The notes under the pieces are model-generated. The model did no database searches. It was not told where the DNA came from and was given only the letters and a program-made list of their open reading frames with translations. A stretch of 64,000 nt of DNA, taken from positions 156,674-220,673 of the forward strand of contig NZ_FOTM01000003.1 in assembly GCF_900114565.1 (NCBI RefSeq). Reading direction: 5' to 3'. The stretch comes from Leifsonia sp. CL147 (GTDB lineage Bacteria > Actinomycetota > Actinomycetes > Actinomycetales > Microbacteriaceae). The translations under genes and the position numbers were made by a program. This document shows positions 18,487 through 25,902 of this stretch, piece by piece; position 1 is the stretch's first letter; each line of letters begins with the position of its first letter.

Positions 18487-19729
18487 GCCGGACGCACTGC
18501 ACGCAGCCGCGGACCGCGGAGCGGGCCGGCGCGCCGAGAGCCGCCCGTGGTGGACGCTGTGGTGGGTGCGCGTCCTGGCGGTCTATCTCGGGGCGCGTGC
18601 GGGCACGACCGTCATCCTCCTGAGCTTTGCGGCGGGCGAGGGGAAGAACGCCTGGACCTCCGCCTCGCCGGACTACTTCTCGTTCGCCAACCTCTGGGAC
18701 GGCCGCTGGTACGAGATCGTCGCCGGCTTCGGCTACCCCGCCTCGCTGCCGACGAGCGACGGCGTCCACGTCAGCGAGAACGCGTGGGCCTTCCTGCCGG
18801 GATACCCCGGGCTCGTCGATGTCGTCATGTTCGTCACGCGGCTGCCGTGGCCGGTCGCAGCGGTGCTGGTCTCGTTCGCGGCCGGCGCCGGGGCGGCCCT
18901 GGTCTTCCATCAGCTGATGCGCCGGGTCGGGCTCAGCCCATCCACCAGCCTGTTCGCCGTCGTACTGTTCTGCGTGTCGCCCGTGTCGCCGCTGTTCCAG
19001 GTGGCCTACGCGGAGTCGCTGTCCCTCCTTCTGCTGGCGACGGCGTTGCTGTTCCTGGTGGAGCGGAGGTACGGGTGGATGTTCCCGGTCGTGCTCGCGC
19101 TGGCGTTCACCCGGCCGAGCGGGCTGGCATTGGCGCTGGCACTCGGGCTGCACGTGATCTACCGGTGGGTCCGTCGACGGGACGACCCCTTCCCGGTGCG
19201 GGAGCGGGTGCTGAGCGTGGGGCTGACGGTGTTCAGCGGGCTCGCCGGGCTGGCGTGGCCGGCGATCGCCGCAATCGGCACGGGCTCGTGGACGGCGTAC
19301 ACCGACACCGAGCTGGCCTGGCGGGCGCCGTACATCGGCTTCACGCACCTCGTCCCGTTCACGCCGTGGTTCCAGGGGGCCGGCTGGTGGGCGAGCGCCA
19401 TGCTCGGCATCCCGGGATGGGTGGGCATCGCCGCGCTCGTCGTCCTCCTGGCGCTGTTCGGCATCCTGCTCTTCTCGCCGGCGGTGCGCCGGCTGGGGGT
19501 CGACCTCCGGTTCTGGGTGGTGGCGTACTCCCTCTACCTGCTGGCGGTGTTCTTCCCGCAGTCGAGCACGTTCCGGCTGTTGATGCCGCTGTTCCCGCTG
19601 CTCGGCGTGCTGGCGCTTCCGCGCAGCCGCAGCTACCGTGCGGCGCTGGCGGTGCTCTTCATCGCGCTGCAGGTGGGATGGGTGGCCATCTGCTGGTCGA
19701 TCGACGGATACGATTGGTCACCTCCGTGA
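18455..19729 (+). CDS. Polytopic membrane protein, PIG-V-like mannosyltransferase family
   Basis: A 424-residue integral membrane protein with about ten hydrophobic helices. The N-terminal region WWVRVLAVYLGARAGTTV, then FANLWDGRWYEIVAGFGYP with the D-G-x-W-Y element in the first long extracytoplasmic loop, and FLPGYPGLVDVVM resemble GT-C enzymes of the PIG-V / actinobacterial mannosyltransferase type, which use polyprenyl-phosphate mannose. The actual donor and acceptor are unknown. The start is GTG at 18455, chosen because GAGGAGGGT lies 4-12 nt upstream within dapE; translation is probably coupled to dapE. No functional link to lysine synthesis is evident. Confidence 0.75.
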   Translation: MPGSSAPAPAEPDALHAAADRGAGRRAESRPWWTLWWVRVLAVYLGARAGTTVILLSFAAGEGKNAWTSASPDYFSFANLWDGRWYEIVAGFGYPASLPTSDGVHVSENAWAFLPGYPGLVDVVMFVTRLPWPVAAVLVSFAAGAGAALVFHQLMRRVGLSPSTSLFAVVLFCVSPVSPLFQVAYAESLSLLLLATALLFLVERRYGWMFPVVLALAFTRPSGLALALALGLHVIYRWVRRRDDPFPVRERVLSVGLTVFSGLAGLAWPAIAAIGTGSWTAYTDTELAWRAPYIGFTHLVPFTPWFQGAGWWASAMLGIPGWVGIAALVVLLALFGILLFSPAVRRLGVDLRFWVVAYSLYLLAVFFPQSSTFRLLMPLFPLLGVLALPRSRSYRAALAVLFIALQVGWVAICWSIDGYDWSPP

Positions 19730-19763
19730 CCCCTACGATTTCCGCACGTCGGCAACGATGTCG

Positions 19764-19769
19764 GATAAT
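19764..19769 (+). promoter_or_regulatory. -10 candidate (GATAAT) of the DUF3117 gene
   Basis: An AT-rich GATAATA element about 30 bp before the ATG, followed by the Shine-Dalgarno GAAAGGGGAG. Confidence 0.4.
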
Positions 19770-19797
19770 AGAAGCACATCCACGAAAGGGGAGCTGC

Positions 19798-19971
19798 ATG
19801 GCGGCCATGAAGCCGAGGACCGGGGACGGGCCGATGGAGGCTGTGAAGGAGGGACGGCTCATCATCGTGCGTGTGCCGCTCGAGGGTGGGGGACGACTTG
19901 TGGTCTCCGTCAACGATGCGGAAGCCAAAGAGCTTCATGACGCCCTCGCGAGCGTCGTGACCTCCGCCTGA
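19798..19971 (+). CDS. DUF3117 family small protein
   Basis: A 57-residue protein almost identical in layout to the actinobacterial DUF3117 family: MAAMKPRTGDGPMEAVKEGR, then IIVRVPLEGGGRLVVSVND and a short helical C-terminus (AKELHDALASVV). The family is ubiquitous in actinobacteria and has no established function. The start is ATG at 19798 with GAAAGGGGAG upstream. It is monocistronic and followed by a very strong bidirectional hairpin. Confidence 0.93.
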   Translation: MAAMKPRTGDGPMEAVKEGRLIIVRVPLEGGGRLVVSVNDAEAKELHDALASVVTSA

Positions 19972-19999
19972 CATCGCGCCGGCGACGAATCGCCGAGAT

Positions 20000-20038
20000 G
20001 AGAAGAGGCTCCGATCGATGCGATCGGAGCCTCTTCTC
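20000..20038. terminator. Bidirectional terminator, 18-bp perfect stem
   Basis: GAGAAGAGGCTCCGATCG (20000-20017) pairs exactly with 20021-20038 across a 3-nt loop. It sits between the convergent DUF3117 and O-methyltransferase genes. Confidence 0.85.
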
Positions 20039-20054
20039 CTGCGTGGGGCCAGGG

Positions 20055-20684
20055 TCAGGGCGCCAGCTTGGTGAGCTGCAGCAGCCCTTCGCCGGCGGGG
20101 GAGAGGGCGCTGATCACGGCGCCGGAGGCGGACGTCTCAGTGATGAGCGTGCGGAATCCCGTCGCGATCTCGTCGCGCGCCGCCGGGTCCGCCACGCGTC
20201 CGCGCCACAGCGCGCGGGCCACCAGGACGGTTCCGCCGGGACGCACCAGCCGCAGGCCGTGCTCGACGTACTCGATGACCGACTGCGGGTCGGCGTCGAT
20301 GAAGACGATGTCGTACGAGTTCTCGTTCATCCGCGGGAGCACATCGAGGGCACGGCCCGGGATGAGGCGCACGCGGTTGGCGCCGACGCCCGCCTCGGTG
20401 AAGAACGCGCGCGCATGCTGCTGGTACTCGACCTCGACGTCGATCGAGGTGAGTTGCGCCTCGGGCGCTCCGGTGAGCAGCCAGAGGCCGGAGACGCCGA
20501 CGCCGGTGCCGATCTCCACGACGTTCTCGGCGTGGGTCGCGGCGACGACGACCGCGACCTGGGCGCCGGTGGCCGGCGAGATGGGGTCGACGCCCAGCTC
20601 CAGCGACTGCTGCCGGGCCCGGGCGACGACATCGCTCTCGACGACGACGTCGTCGGCGAACCTCCAGTTCGAGTCCTTGTCTGA
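20055..20684 (-). CDS. SAM-dependent O-methyltransferase (class I, catechol-type family)
   Basis: A 209-residue methyltransferase. The SAM-binding motif I is VVEIGTGVGVSGLWLL, followed by SIDVEVEYQQHAR and the catalytic/metal region YDIVFIDADPQSVIEYVEHG, then LVRPGGTVLVARALWRG. This is the actinobacterial O-MT family that lies next to sigE in mycobacteria (Rv1220c, from memory). The substrate is unknown. The start is GTG at 20682-20684 with GGGAGC upstream; TATCCT (20711-20716 on the minus strand) is the likely -10, 27 bp before that start. An upstream TTG at 20705 is possible. It is divergent from tatB. Confidence 0.88.
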   Translation of the reverse strand, partial: SDKDSNWRFADDVVVESDVVARARQQSLELGVDPISPATGAQVAVVVAATHAENVVEIGTGVGVSGLWLLTGAPEAQLTSIDVEVEYQQHARAFFTEAGVGANRVRLIPGRALDVLPRMNENSYDIVFIDADPQSVIEYVEHGLRLVRPGGTVLVARALWRGRVADPAARDEIATGFRTLITETSASGAVISALSPAGEGLLQLTKLAP

Positions 20685-20755
20685 CACAGCGCTCCCGTCG
20701 ATCAACCCTCAGGATACGGTCGGCTTGCGCGGCATCCGTGCAGGCATCGCCGCGA

Positions 20756-20761
20756 TACCCT
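20756..20761 (+). promoter_or_regulatory. -10 box (TACCCT) of tatB
   Basis: TACCCT ends six bases before GTG 20768. The ATG at 20765 would be only three bases away, so the leaderless rule favours the GTG. Confidence 0.5.
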
Positions 20762-20767
20762 GGAATG

Positions 20768-21133
20768 GTGTTCGGGCTGACCTTCGACAAGCTGCTGATC
20801 GTGGCGGTGATCGCGGTGTTCCTCATCGGCCCGGAACGTCTGCCCACCTACGCCGGCAAGCTCGCGCAACTGGTGCGCTCGCTGCGGGACTTCGCCAACG
20901 GCGCGAAGGACCGGATGCGGGAGGAGATGGGCCCCGAGTTCGACGAGGTCGACTGGAAGAAGCTGGATCCGCGGCAGTACGATCCCCGCCGCATCATCCG
21001 GGAGGCGCTCCTCGACGACGCGCCGGCGGAGGCGCCGAGCGCGATCAAGCCGGTGACGCAGTCGGTCTATGCGCAAGGCAGGATGCCGCTGGCGGCAGGC
21101 GCTGTGCCGCCGTTCGATCTCGAAGCGACCTGA
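20768..21133 (+). CDS. tatB: Sec-independent translocase component TatB
   Basis: A 121-residue membrane protein of the twin-arginine export complex, which with TatC receives folded substrates. The N-terminal helix FGLTFDKLLIVAVIAVFLIG is followed by the PERLP hinge and the amphipathic helix YAGKLAQLVRSLRDFANGAK, all diagnostic of TatB. The C-terminus is disordered. I place the start at GTG 20768 (giving MFGLTF, as in relatives) rather than ATG 20765. It lies next to the O-methyltransferase as in mycobacteria, but sigE, rseA and htrA that normally separate the two are absent here. Confidence 0.92.
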   Translation: MFGLTFDKLLIVAVIAVFLIGPERLPTYAGKLAQLVRSLRDFANGAKDRMREEMGPEFDEVDWKKLDPRQYDPRRIIREALLDDAPAEAPSAIKPVTQSVYAQGRMPLAAGAVPPFDLEAT

Positions 21134-21192
21134 CGCGGGGCGACCTGACGCGGCGCGGCCCTGACGCGGCGCGGCCCTGACGCGGCGCGCCC
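21129..21192. repeat. 16-bp tandem repeat over the tatB stop codon
   Basis: Units of CTGACGCGGCGCGGCC occur at 21145, 21161 and 21177 (last with one change), with a diverged copy at 21129 containing the tatB TGA. Confidence 0.8.
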
Positions 21193-21206
21193 GGGCGCGC
21201 ATCCAC

Positions 21207-21212
21207 TACGCT
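21207..21212 (+). promoter_or_regulatory. -10 box (TACGCT) of the MFS transporter gene
   Basis: TACGCT ends six bases before the ATG at 21219; a leaderless start is predicted. Confidence 0.55.
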
Positions 21213-21218
21213 GCGGAC

Positions 21219-22607
21219 ATGATCGCAACGGAGCAATCGCTGACCCGGGCGACCGTGGCGCGGTACGCCGTCGGCTCGCTCGGCACGGGCGGATTCTCGA
21301 CGCTGCCCGGACTGGTGCTCGTCTACTACCTCACCGACTCGCTCGGGGTGGCGGCGATCGTCGCGGGGATCGTCGTGACGATCGCCAAGGTGTGGGACGT
21401 CGTCATCGACCCCGTGATCGGCGCGCGCAGCGACCGGCTGCTCGCCGTCCAGGGCTCGCGCCGCCCGATGATGCTGCTCGGCGCGCTGGCCCTTCCCGTG
21501 TTCTTCCTGCTGACCTTCGCCGTCCCTCCGGGCACGCCCGGGGCCGTCGCCGCGCTCTGGGTGCTGTTCGCGTTCGTGCTGACGGCGACCGCGTTCAGCC
21601 TGTTCCAGGTGCCGTACATCGCGCTCCCGGCGGAGCTCGCGTCCGGCTACGACCAGCGGACGCGCCTGCTCACGTGGCGGGTCGTGGTGCTGACGTTCGC
21701 GATCCTGCTGTTCGGTGCCGGCGGACCGGCGCTCCGGTCGCTCGGCGGCGGGAACTCCTTCGCCGGCTACTTCCTGATGGCTCTGGTCGCCGGGGTGGCG
21801 ATCGGCGGCGGAATGCTGTTCTCGGCCTTCGTGGCGCCGCGCGGGCTTCCGGCCGAGGCGCCGCCGCCGCGCGAGAACGTGCTCGCCACGCTGCGGTCGA
21901 ACTACCGGGCCGGGATGCGCGTCCTGCGTGACAGCCAGCCGTTCCGCGCGCTGCTGCTCACGTTCCTGCTGCAGGGGCTCGCCACCGGGATGATGCTGGC
22001 CGGTGCGAACTACGTCGCGACCTGGGTGCTCCACTCGGAGGACGCGGTGACGTTCCTCTTCGTGGCCCTCATCGCGCCGGCGTTGATCGTCACCCCGCTG
22101 TGGGCCGTCGTGGCACGCCGCATCGGCAAGGAGCGCGGATTCGCCGTGGCGAGCATCCTGTTCGGTGTCGCAGCGTTGTCGATGACCGGGCTCCTCTGGG
22201 CGCCTGGTGCGTGGGTCTACGCGCCGGTGGCACTGGTGGGCGCCGGGTACGCGGGGATGCAGTCGCTGCCGATGGCCATGCTGCCCGACGTGATCTCGCA
22301 CGACGCTCGTCGCAACGGCGACGGGCGAGCCGGAACATTCGGCGGGATGTGGACGGCGGGGGAGACGACCGGGATGGCGCTCGGTGCGACGGTTCTGAGT
22401 GTCGTGCTCGCGGTCAGCGGCTATGTGTCGCGCGCCGCGGCCGCCGCGCCCACCGTGGCCGGGGCGGCGGGCGGGTCGCAGCCGGGGAGCGCGGTCGCGG
22501 GGATCGTGCTGAGCTTCAGCATCATCCCGGCGCTGCTGATCGCGATCAGCCTCGTGCCGCTGGCGCGGTACCGGCTGCGGAAGGGGGACATCGATGCCAT
22601 CGTCTGA
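21219..22607 (+). CDS. Major facilitator transporter, GPH (sugar:cation symporter) family
   Basis: A 462-residue, about 12-helix inner-membrane transporter. The order of motifs fits the MelB/GPH family: RYAVGSLGTGGFSTLPGLVL, the D-P-V-I-G-A-R-S-D-R loop (residues ~62-72) and RRPMMLLGAL between helices 2 and 3, LFQVPYIALPAELA, and MLPDVISHDARRNGDGRAGT in the second half. The substrate is unknown. Its last 14 bp overlap the start of the PLP-decarboxylase-like gene, implying coupled translation and a shared task, for instance import of an amine- or phosphoamine-bearing compound for the lyase (inference). The pair sits inside an otherwise conserved tatB-mrp neighbourhood. Confidence 0.88.
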   Translation: MIATEQSLTRATVARYAVGSLGTGGFSTLPGLVLVYYLTDSLGVAAIVAGIVVTIAKVWDVVIDPVIGARSDRLLAVQGSRRPMMLLGALALPVFFLLTFAVPPGTPGAVAALWVLFAFVLTATAFSLFQVPYIALPAELASGYDQRTRLLTWRVVVLTFAILLFGAGGPALRSLGGGNSFAGYFLMALVAGVAIGGGMLFSAFVAPRGLPAEAPPPRENVLATLRSNYRAGMRVLRDSQPFRALLLTFLLQGLATGMMLAGANYVATWVLHSEDAVTFLFVALIAPALIVTPLWAVVARRIGKERGFAVASILFGVAALSMTGLLWAPGAWVYAPVALVGAGYAGMQSLPMAMLPDVISHDARRNGDGRAGTFGGMWTAGETTGMALGATVLSVVLAVSGYVSRAAAAAPTVAGAAGGSQPGSAVAGIVLSFSIIPALLIAISLVPLARYRLRKGDIDAIV

Positions 22608-24123
22608 CGCCGGGGTCCGTGGGAGCGCGGCCGGCTTCGATCAGCAGGCGATCCTCGGCCGCCTGGCCGCGCTCCGCGCGGCGGATGCGCCGACCCACGG
22701 CGGCCGCGTGCTGAGCTACGTGTACGACTCCGGGAGGCCGGAGCTCGACGAGCTCGCCGCGCAGGCGATGCGGCTGGTGCAGCCCGTGAACGGGTTGGAC
22801 CCGACGACGTTCACCTCGGTCGCCGTCATGGAGCGCGAGGTGATCGATTTCGCCCGCGAGCTGCTGCACGGCGGCGACGACGTGGTCGGATCGGTGACCT
22901 CCGGCGGGACCGAGTCGTGCCTGCTGGCGGTGAAGACCGCACGCGACGTGTGGCGCGCTGCCGGCGGCTCGGGCACTCCGCGGCTGGTGGCTCCCGTCAC
23001 GGCGCACGCGGCCTTCCAGAAGGCAGCCGCGCTCTTCGGGGTGACCCTCGACCTCGTTCCGGTGGACCCGTCCACCGGCCGGGTGGACGCCTCCCGGCTG
23101 ATCTCGCGGATCGATCCGCAGGTGGCGCTCGTCGTCGTGTCGGCGCCGTCGTATCCCTACGCCACACTCGACCCTGTGGAGGAGGTCGCCGCCGCGTGCG
23201 ACGAGGCCGCCGTCGCCTGCCATGTGGATGCGTGCATCGGCGGGTGGATCCTGCCGTTCTGGCGGAATCGGGACGGCTCGGCGCTGCCCGCGTGGGACTT
23301 CCGCGTGCCGGGCGTCACCAGCGTCTCCGCCGACCTGCACAAGTACGGCTACGCGCCGAAGGGTGCGAGCGTGCTGCTGCAGCGCGGCCGCGACCGGCAG
23401 CGCCGCCAGTACTTCGCCACGACGGGATGGCCCGGGTACCCGGTCGTCAACGCCACGCTGCTCGGGTCGAAGTCGGCCGGCGCGCTCGCGGCGTCGTGGG
23501 CGATCATCCAGGCGCTGGGCGCCCGGGGCTTCGCCAGCCTCGCCGAGTCGTGCCGCCGGGCGACCCGTGCACTGGAGGACATCGTGGGCGACATCGATGG
23601 ACTGCGCGTCCTGGGCGAGCCGACCGGACCGCTCCTGGCCGTCACGACGGACCCGGCGGAGCCGGTGTCGAGGCGGGTGGACCCGCACCACTGGGCGGAC
23701 CGCGTCCGCCGCCGCGGCTGGGTGCTGCAATTGCAGCCCGGACTCGTCCAGGCGGACGGGACCCGCCTCCCGCACACGACCCACCTCACGGTCACCCCGG
23801 TGACCGAGGGACGCATCGACGAGTTGGAGGCCGCGCTCCGGGGAGCTGCGGACGAGGCGCGCGCCGTGCCTCCTGTCGATCGGGATGCCGTGCTCGCCGC
23901 CCTTCCCGGCGAGGTGACCGCGGGCCTCACGTCCGGAGCGGTCACGGAACTCGACTCGGCGACCGCTGCGCGCATCCTGAGCTCGATCGGTCTCGGCGGC
24001 GCGGGGGCGAGCCTCCCGGACGATCAGGCGGGCCTCCTCGCCCTCGTCGAGGCGCTGCCGCGTCCACTGACCGAGCGCCTCCTCACGGAACTCCTCGCCC
24101 GGGCCGTGGACCCCGACGCCTGA
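22594..24123 (+). CDS. PLP-dependent decarboxylase / sphingosine-1-phosphate-lyase-like protein
   Basis: A 509-residue fold-type I PLP enzyme of the group II decarboxylase superfamily. GSVTSGGTESCLLAVKTARD binds the PLP phosphate, HAAFQKAAALFG stacks on the ring, HVDACIGGWILPFW holds the Asp, and SADLHKYGYAPKGASVLL carries Lys250, the Schiff-base lysine. These motifs are closer to sphingosine-1-phosphate lyase than to glutamate or DOPA decarboxylases. Bacterial members are poorly characterised. The last ~100 residues, after TPVTEGRIDELEAAL, form an extra helical tail. The start is ATG at 22594 with AAGGGGG upstream, inside the transporter gene. Confidence 0.82.
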   Translation: MPSSDAGVRGSAAGFDQQAILGRLAALRAADAPTHGGRVLSYVYDSGRPELDELAAQAMRLVQPVNGLDPTTFTSVAVMEREVIDFARELLHGGDDVVGSVTSGGTESCLLAVKTARDVWRAAGGSGTPRLVAPVTAHAAFQKAAALFGVTLDLVPVDPSTGRVDASRLISRIDPQVALVVVSAPSYPYATLDPVEEVAAACDEAAVACHVDACIGGWILPFWRNRDGSALPAWDFRVPGVTSVSADLHKYGYAPKGASVLLQRGRDRQRRQYFATTGWPGYPVVNATLLGSKSAGALAASWAIIQALGARGFASLAESCRRATRALEDIVGDIDGLRVLGEPTGPLLAVTTDPAEPVSRRVDPHHWADRVRRRGWVLQLQPGLVQADGTRLPHTTHLTVTPVTEGRIDELEAALRGAADEARAVPPVDRDAVLAALPGEVTAGLTSGAVTELDSATAARILSSIGLGGAGASLPDDQAGLLALVEALPRPLTERLLTELLARAVDPDA

Positions 24124-24130
24124 CTTTTCG

Positions 24131-24190
24131 CCGAGGTGCTCGTTGTTGCAGGCGACACGCCGTCGGCGGGTGCAACAACGAGCACCTCGG
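24131..24190. repeat. 20-bp perfect inverted repeat between the PLP lyase and mrp genes
   Basis: CCGAGGTGCTCGTTGTTGCA (24131-24150) pairs exactly with 24171-24190 around a 20-nt centre. It is placed between convergent stop codons like the repeats at 11752 and 16255, though the arm sequence differs. Confidence 0.9.
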
Positions 24191-24239
24191 GTGACCCGCG
24201 GGTGGGTCGAGCGGTTTCGGGAGGCCGGGGGCGAGTGGG

Positions 24240-25388
24240 TCAGCGGACGGAGAGGCCGAGCTTGCGACCGGCGAGGCCGCGGCTGCGCGTGGCCAGGTGC
24301 TCCGCGACACGGCGGATCGCCACGGCCGCGGGATCGCCCGGGTCGGTCACCACGATGGGCGCGCCGACGTCTCCGCCCGAACGCAACGGGATGCTGAGCG
24401 GCACACTGGCGAGCAGCGGAACCGCCTCGTCCTGCCCGGCGGACAGCCGGCGTGCCACCTCGGCGCCGCCGCCGGAGCCGAACAGCTCGAGCACCGTGCC
24501 GTCCGGCTGCACCAGCCCGGCCATGTTCTCGATCACGCCGATCACCCGCTGCCCGGTCTGCCGCGCGACGACGCCGCTGCGCTCGGCGACGTCAGCCGCC
24601 GCGGGCTGCGGGGTCGTGACGACGAGCACCTCGGCCGTCGGCAGCAGCTGACCGACCGAGATCGCCACATCGCCGGTGCCGGGCGGCAGGTCGAGCAGCA
24701 GCACATCCAGATCGCCGAAGAACACATCGGTGAGGAACTGCTGGATGGTGCGGTGCAGCATCGGCCCGCGCCAGGCGACCGCGGCGGAGGCCGAGTCGAC
24801 GAACATCCCGATCGACACCACCTTCACGCCGTAGGCGACCGGGGGCAGGATCATGTCGTCCACCCGCGTCGGGCGGGGAGCCACGCCGTTCTCGTCGGTC
24901 AGGCCGAGGATGCCCGGGATCGAGAAGCCGTGGACGTCCGCATCCACGATCCCCACGCGCAGCCCGCGCTCGGCGAGGGCGACCGCGAGGTTCGCCGTGA
25001 CGGTCGACTTTCCAACGCCGCCCTTGCCGCTGGTCACCGCGTAGACGCGGGTGAGCGAGTCCGGGCCGAACTGCGCGCCTCGGGCCGGCCGCCCGGCGCG
25101 GAGCTTCTCGGTGAGCGCCCGGCGCTCGGCCGGCGTCATGACAGAGACGTCCACCGCGACGTCCGTCACCCCGGGGACGCTCTCGACCGCTGCCCGCACG
25201 TCGCGCTCGATCGCGTCCGCCGCGGGGCAGCCGACGATCGTCAGCTTGATCCCGACCGACGCGCGGCCGTCCGCATCCACGGCGACGCCACCGACCATGT
25301 CGAGCTCGGTGATCGGCTTCCGGATCTCCGGGTCGAGAACCGCGGCGAGGGCGCCGCGGACCGCCTCGGTCAGCACGCCCTCAGACAC
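24240..25388 (-). CDS. mrp: Mrp/ApbC-type P-loop ATPase, iron-sulfur cluster carrier
   Basis: A 382-residue cytosolic MinD-like ATPase with an N-terminal DUF59 (MIP18-like) domain of about 90 residues, followed by the deviant Walker A VTSGKGGVGKSTVTANLA. Later motifs are GIVDADVHGFSIPGILG, LLLDLPPGTGDVAISV and VIGVIENMAG. The CxxC that binds the transferred cluster in many family members is not visible in the usual place, so cluster binding is uncertain. The start is GTG at 25386-25388, overlapping the DUF1003 stop by 8 bp; it ends a three-gene operon. Confidence 0.9.
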   Translation of the reverse strand: MSEGVLTEAVRGALAAVLDPEIRKPITELDMVGGVAVDADGRASVGIKLTIVGCPAADAIERDVRAAVESVPGVTDVAVDVSVMTPAERRALTEKLRAGRPARGAQFGPDSLTRVYAVTSGKGGVGKSTVTANLAVALAERGLRVGIVDADVHGFSIPGILGLTDENGVAPRPTRVDDMILPPVAYGVKVVSIGMFVDSASAAVAWRGPMLHRTIQQFLTDVFFGDLDVLLLDLPPGTGDVAISVGQLLPTAEVLVVTTPQPAAADVAERSGVVARQTGQRVIGVIENMAGLVQPDGTVLELFGSGGGAEVARRLSAGQDEAVPLLASVPLSIPLRSGGDVGAPIVVTDPGDPAAVAIRRVAEHLATRSRGLAGRKLGLSVR

Positions 25389-25902
25389 GGGCCTGTTCGC
25401 CCTCGCCCGCGTCGCTTCTCTCGAGATCCTCGAGCAGTGAGCGCAGCTCCGCGCGGATGAAGTCCTTCGTCGCCATGTCCTTCACCGCCAGGCGCAGCGC
25501 GACCACCTCGCGGGCCAGGTACTCGGTGTCGGCCAGGTTCCGTTCCGCCCGCTGCCGGTCCTGCTCGATCTGCACGCGGTCGCGGTCGTCCTGCCGGTTC
25601 TGTGCGAGCAGGATGAGCGGCGCGGCGTACGAGGCCTGCAGCGAAAGCACCAGTGTCAGGGTGATGAACCCGAGGTCGGCGGAGTCGAACCGCAACGGCT
25701 TCGGACCGAGAGTGTTCCACGCCATCCACAGGATCACGAAGACCGTCAGCCCGAGGACGAACCACGGGGTGCCCATCGCGCGCGCGATCCATTCGGTGAA
25801 CCGGCCGAACCGGTCGCTGTGATTGAGCGAGTCGCGACGGAGCACCGGCGCGCGCAGACCCTTGGGGGCGTCGAGCCCGGTGTCCTGCCTACCTCGTGCC
25901 AC
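25381..25902 (-). CDS. DUF1003 membrane protein
   Basis: A 173-residue membrane protein. Two hydrophobic helices (FVLGLTVFVILWMAWNTLG and LGFITLTLVLSLQASYAAPL) are followed by ILLAQNRQDDRDR and a long charged, probably coiled C-terminus (EQDRQRAERNLADTEYLARE). These are the DUF1003 hallmarks; function is unknown. The start is GTG at 25900-25902 with GGAAGGAGGGG upstream, inside the preceding gene. Adjacency to the MgtE_N/CBS gene and mrp is conserved in mycobacteria (from memory). Confidence 0.9.
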   Translation of the reverse strand: MARGRQDTGLDAPKGLRAPVLRRDSLNHSDRFGRFTEWIARAMGTPWFVLGLTVFVILWMAWNTLGPKPLRFDSADLGFITLTLVLSLQASYAAPLILLAQNRQDDRDRVQIEQDRQRAERNLADTEYLAREVVALRLAVKDMATKDFIRAELRSLLEDLERSDAGEGEQARV

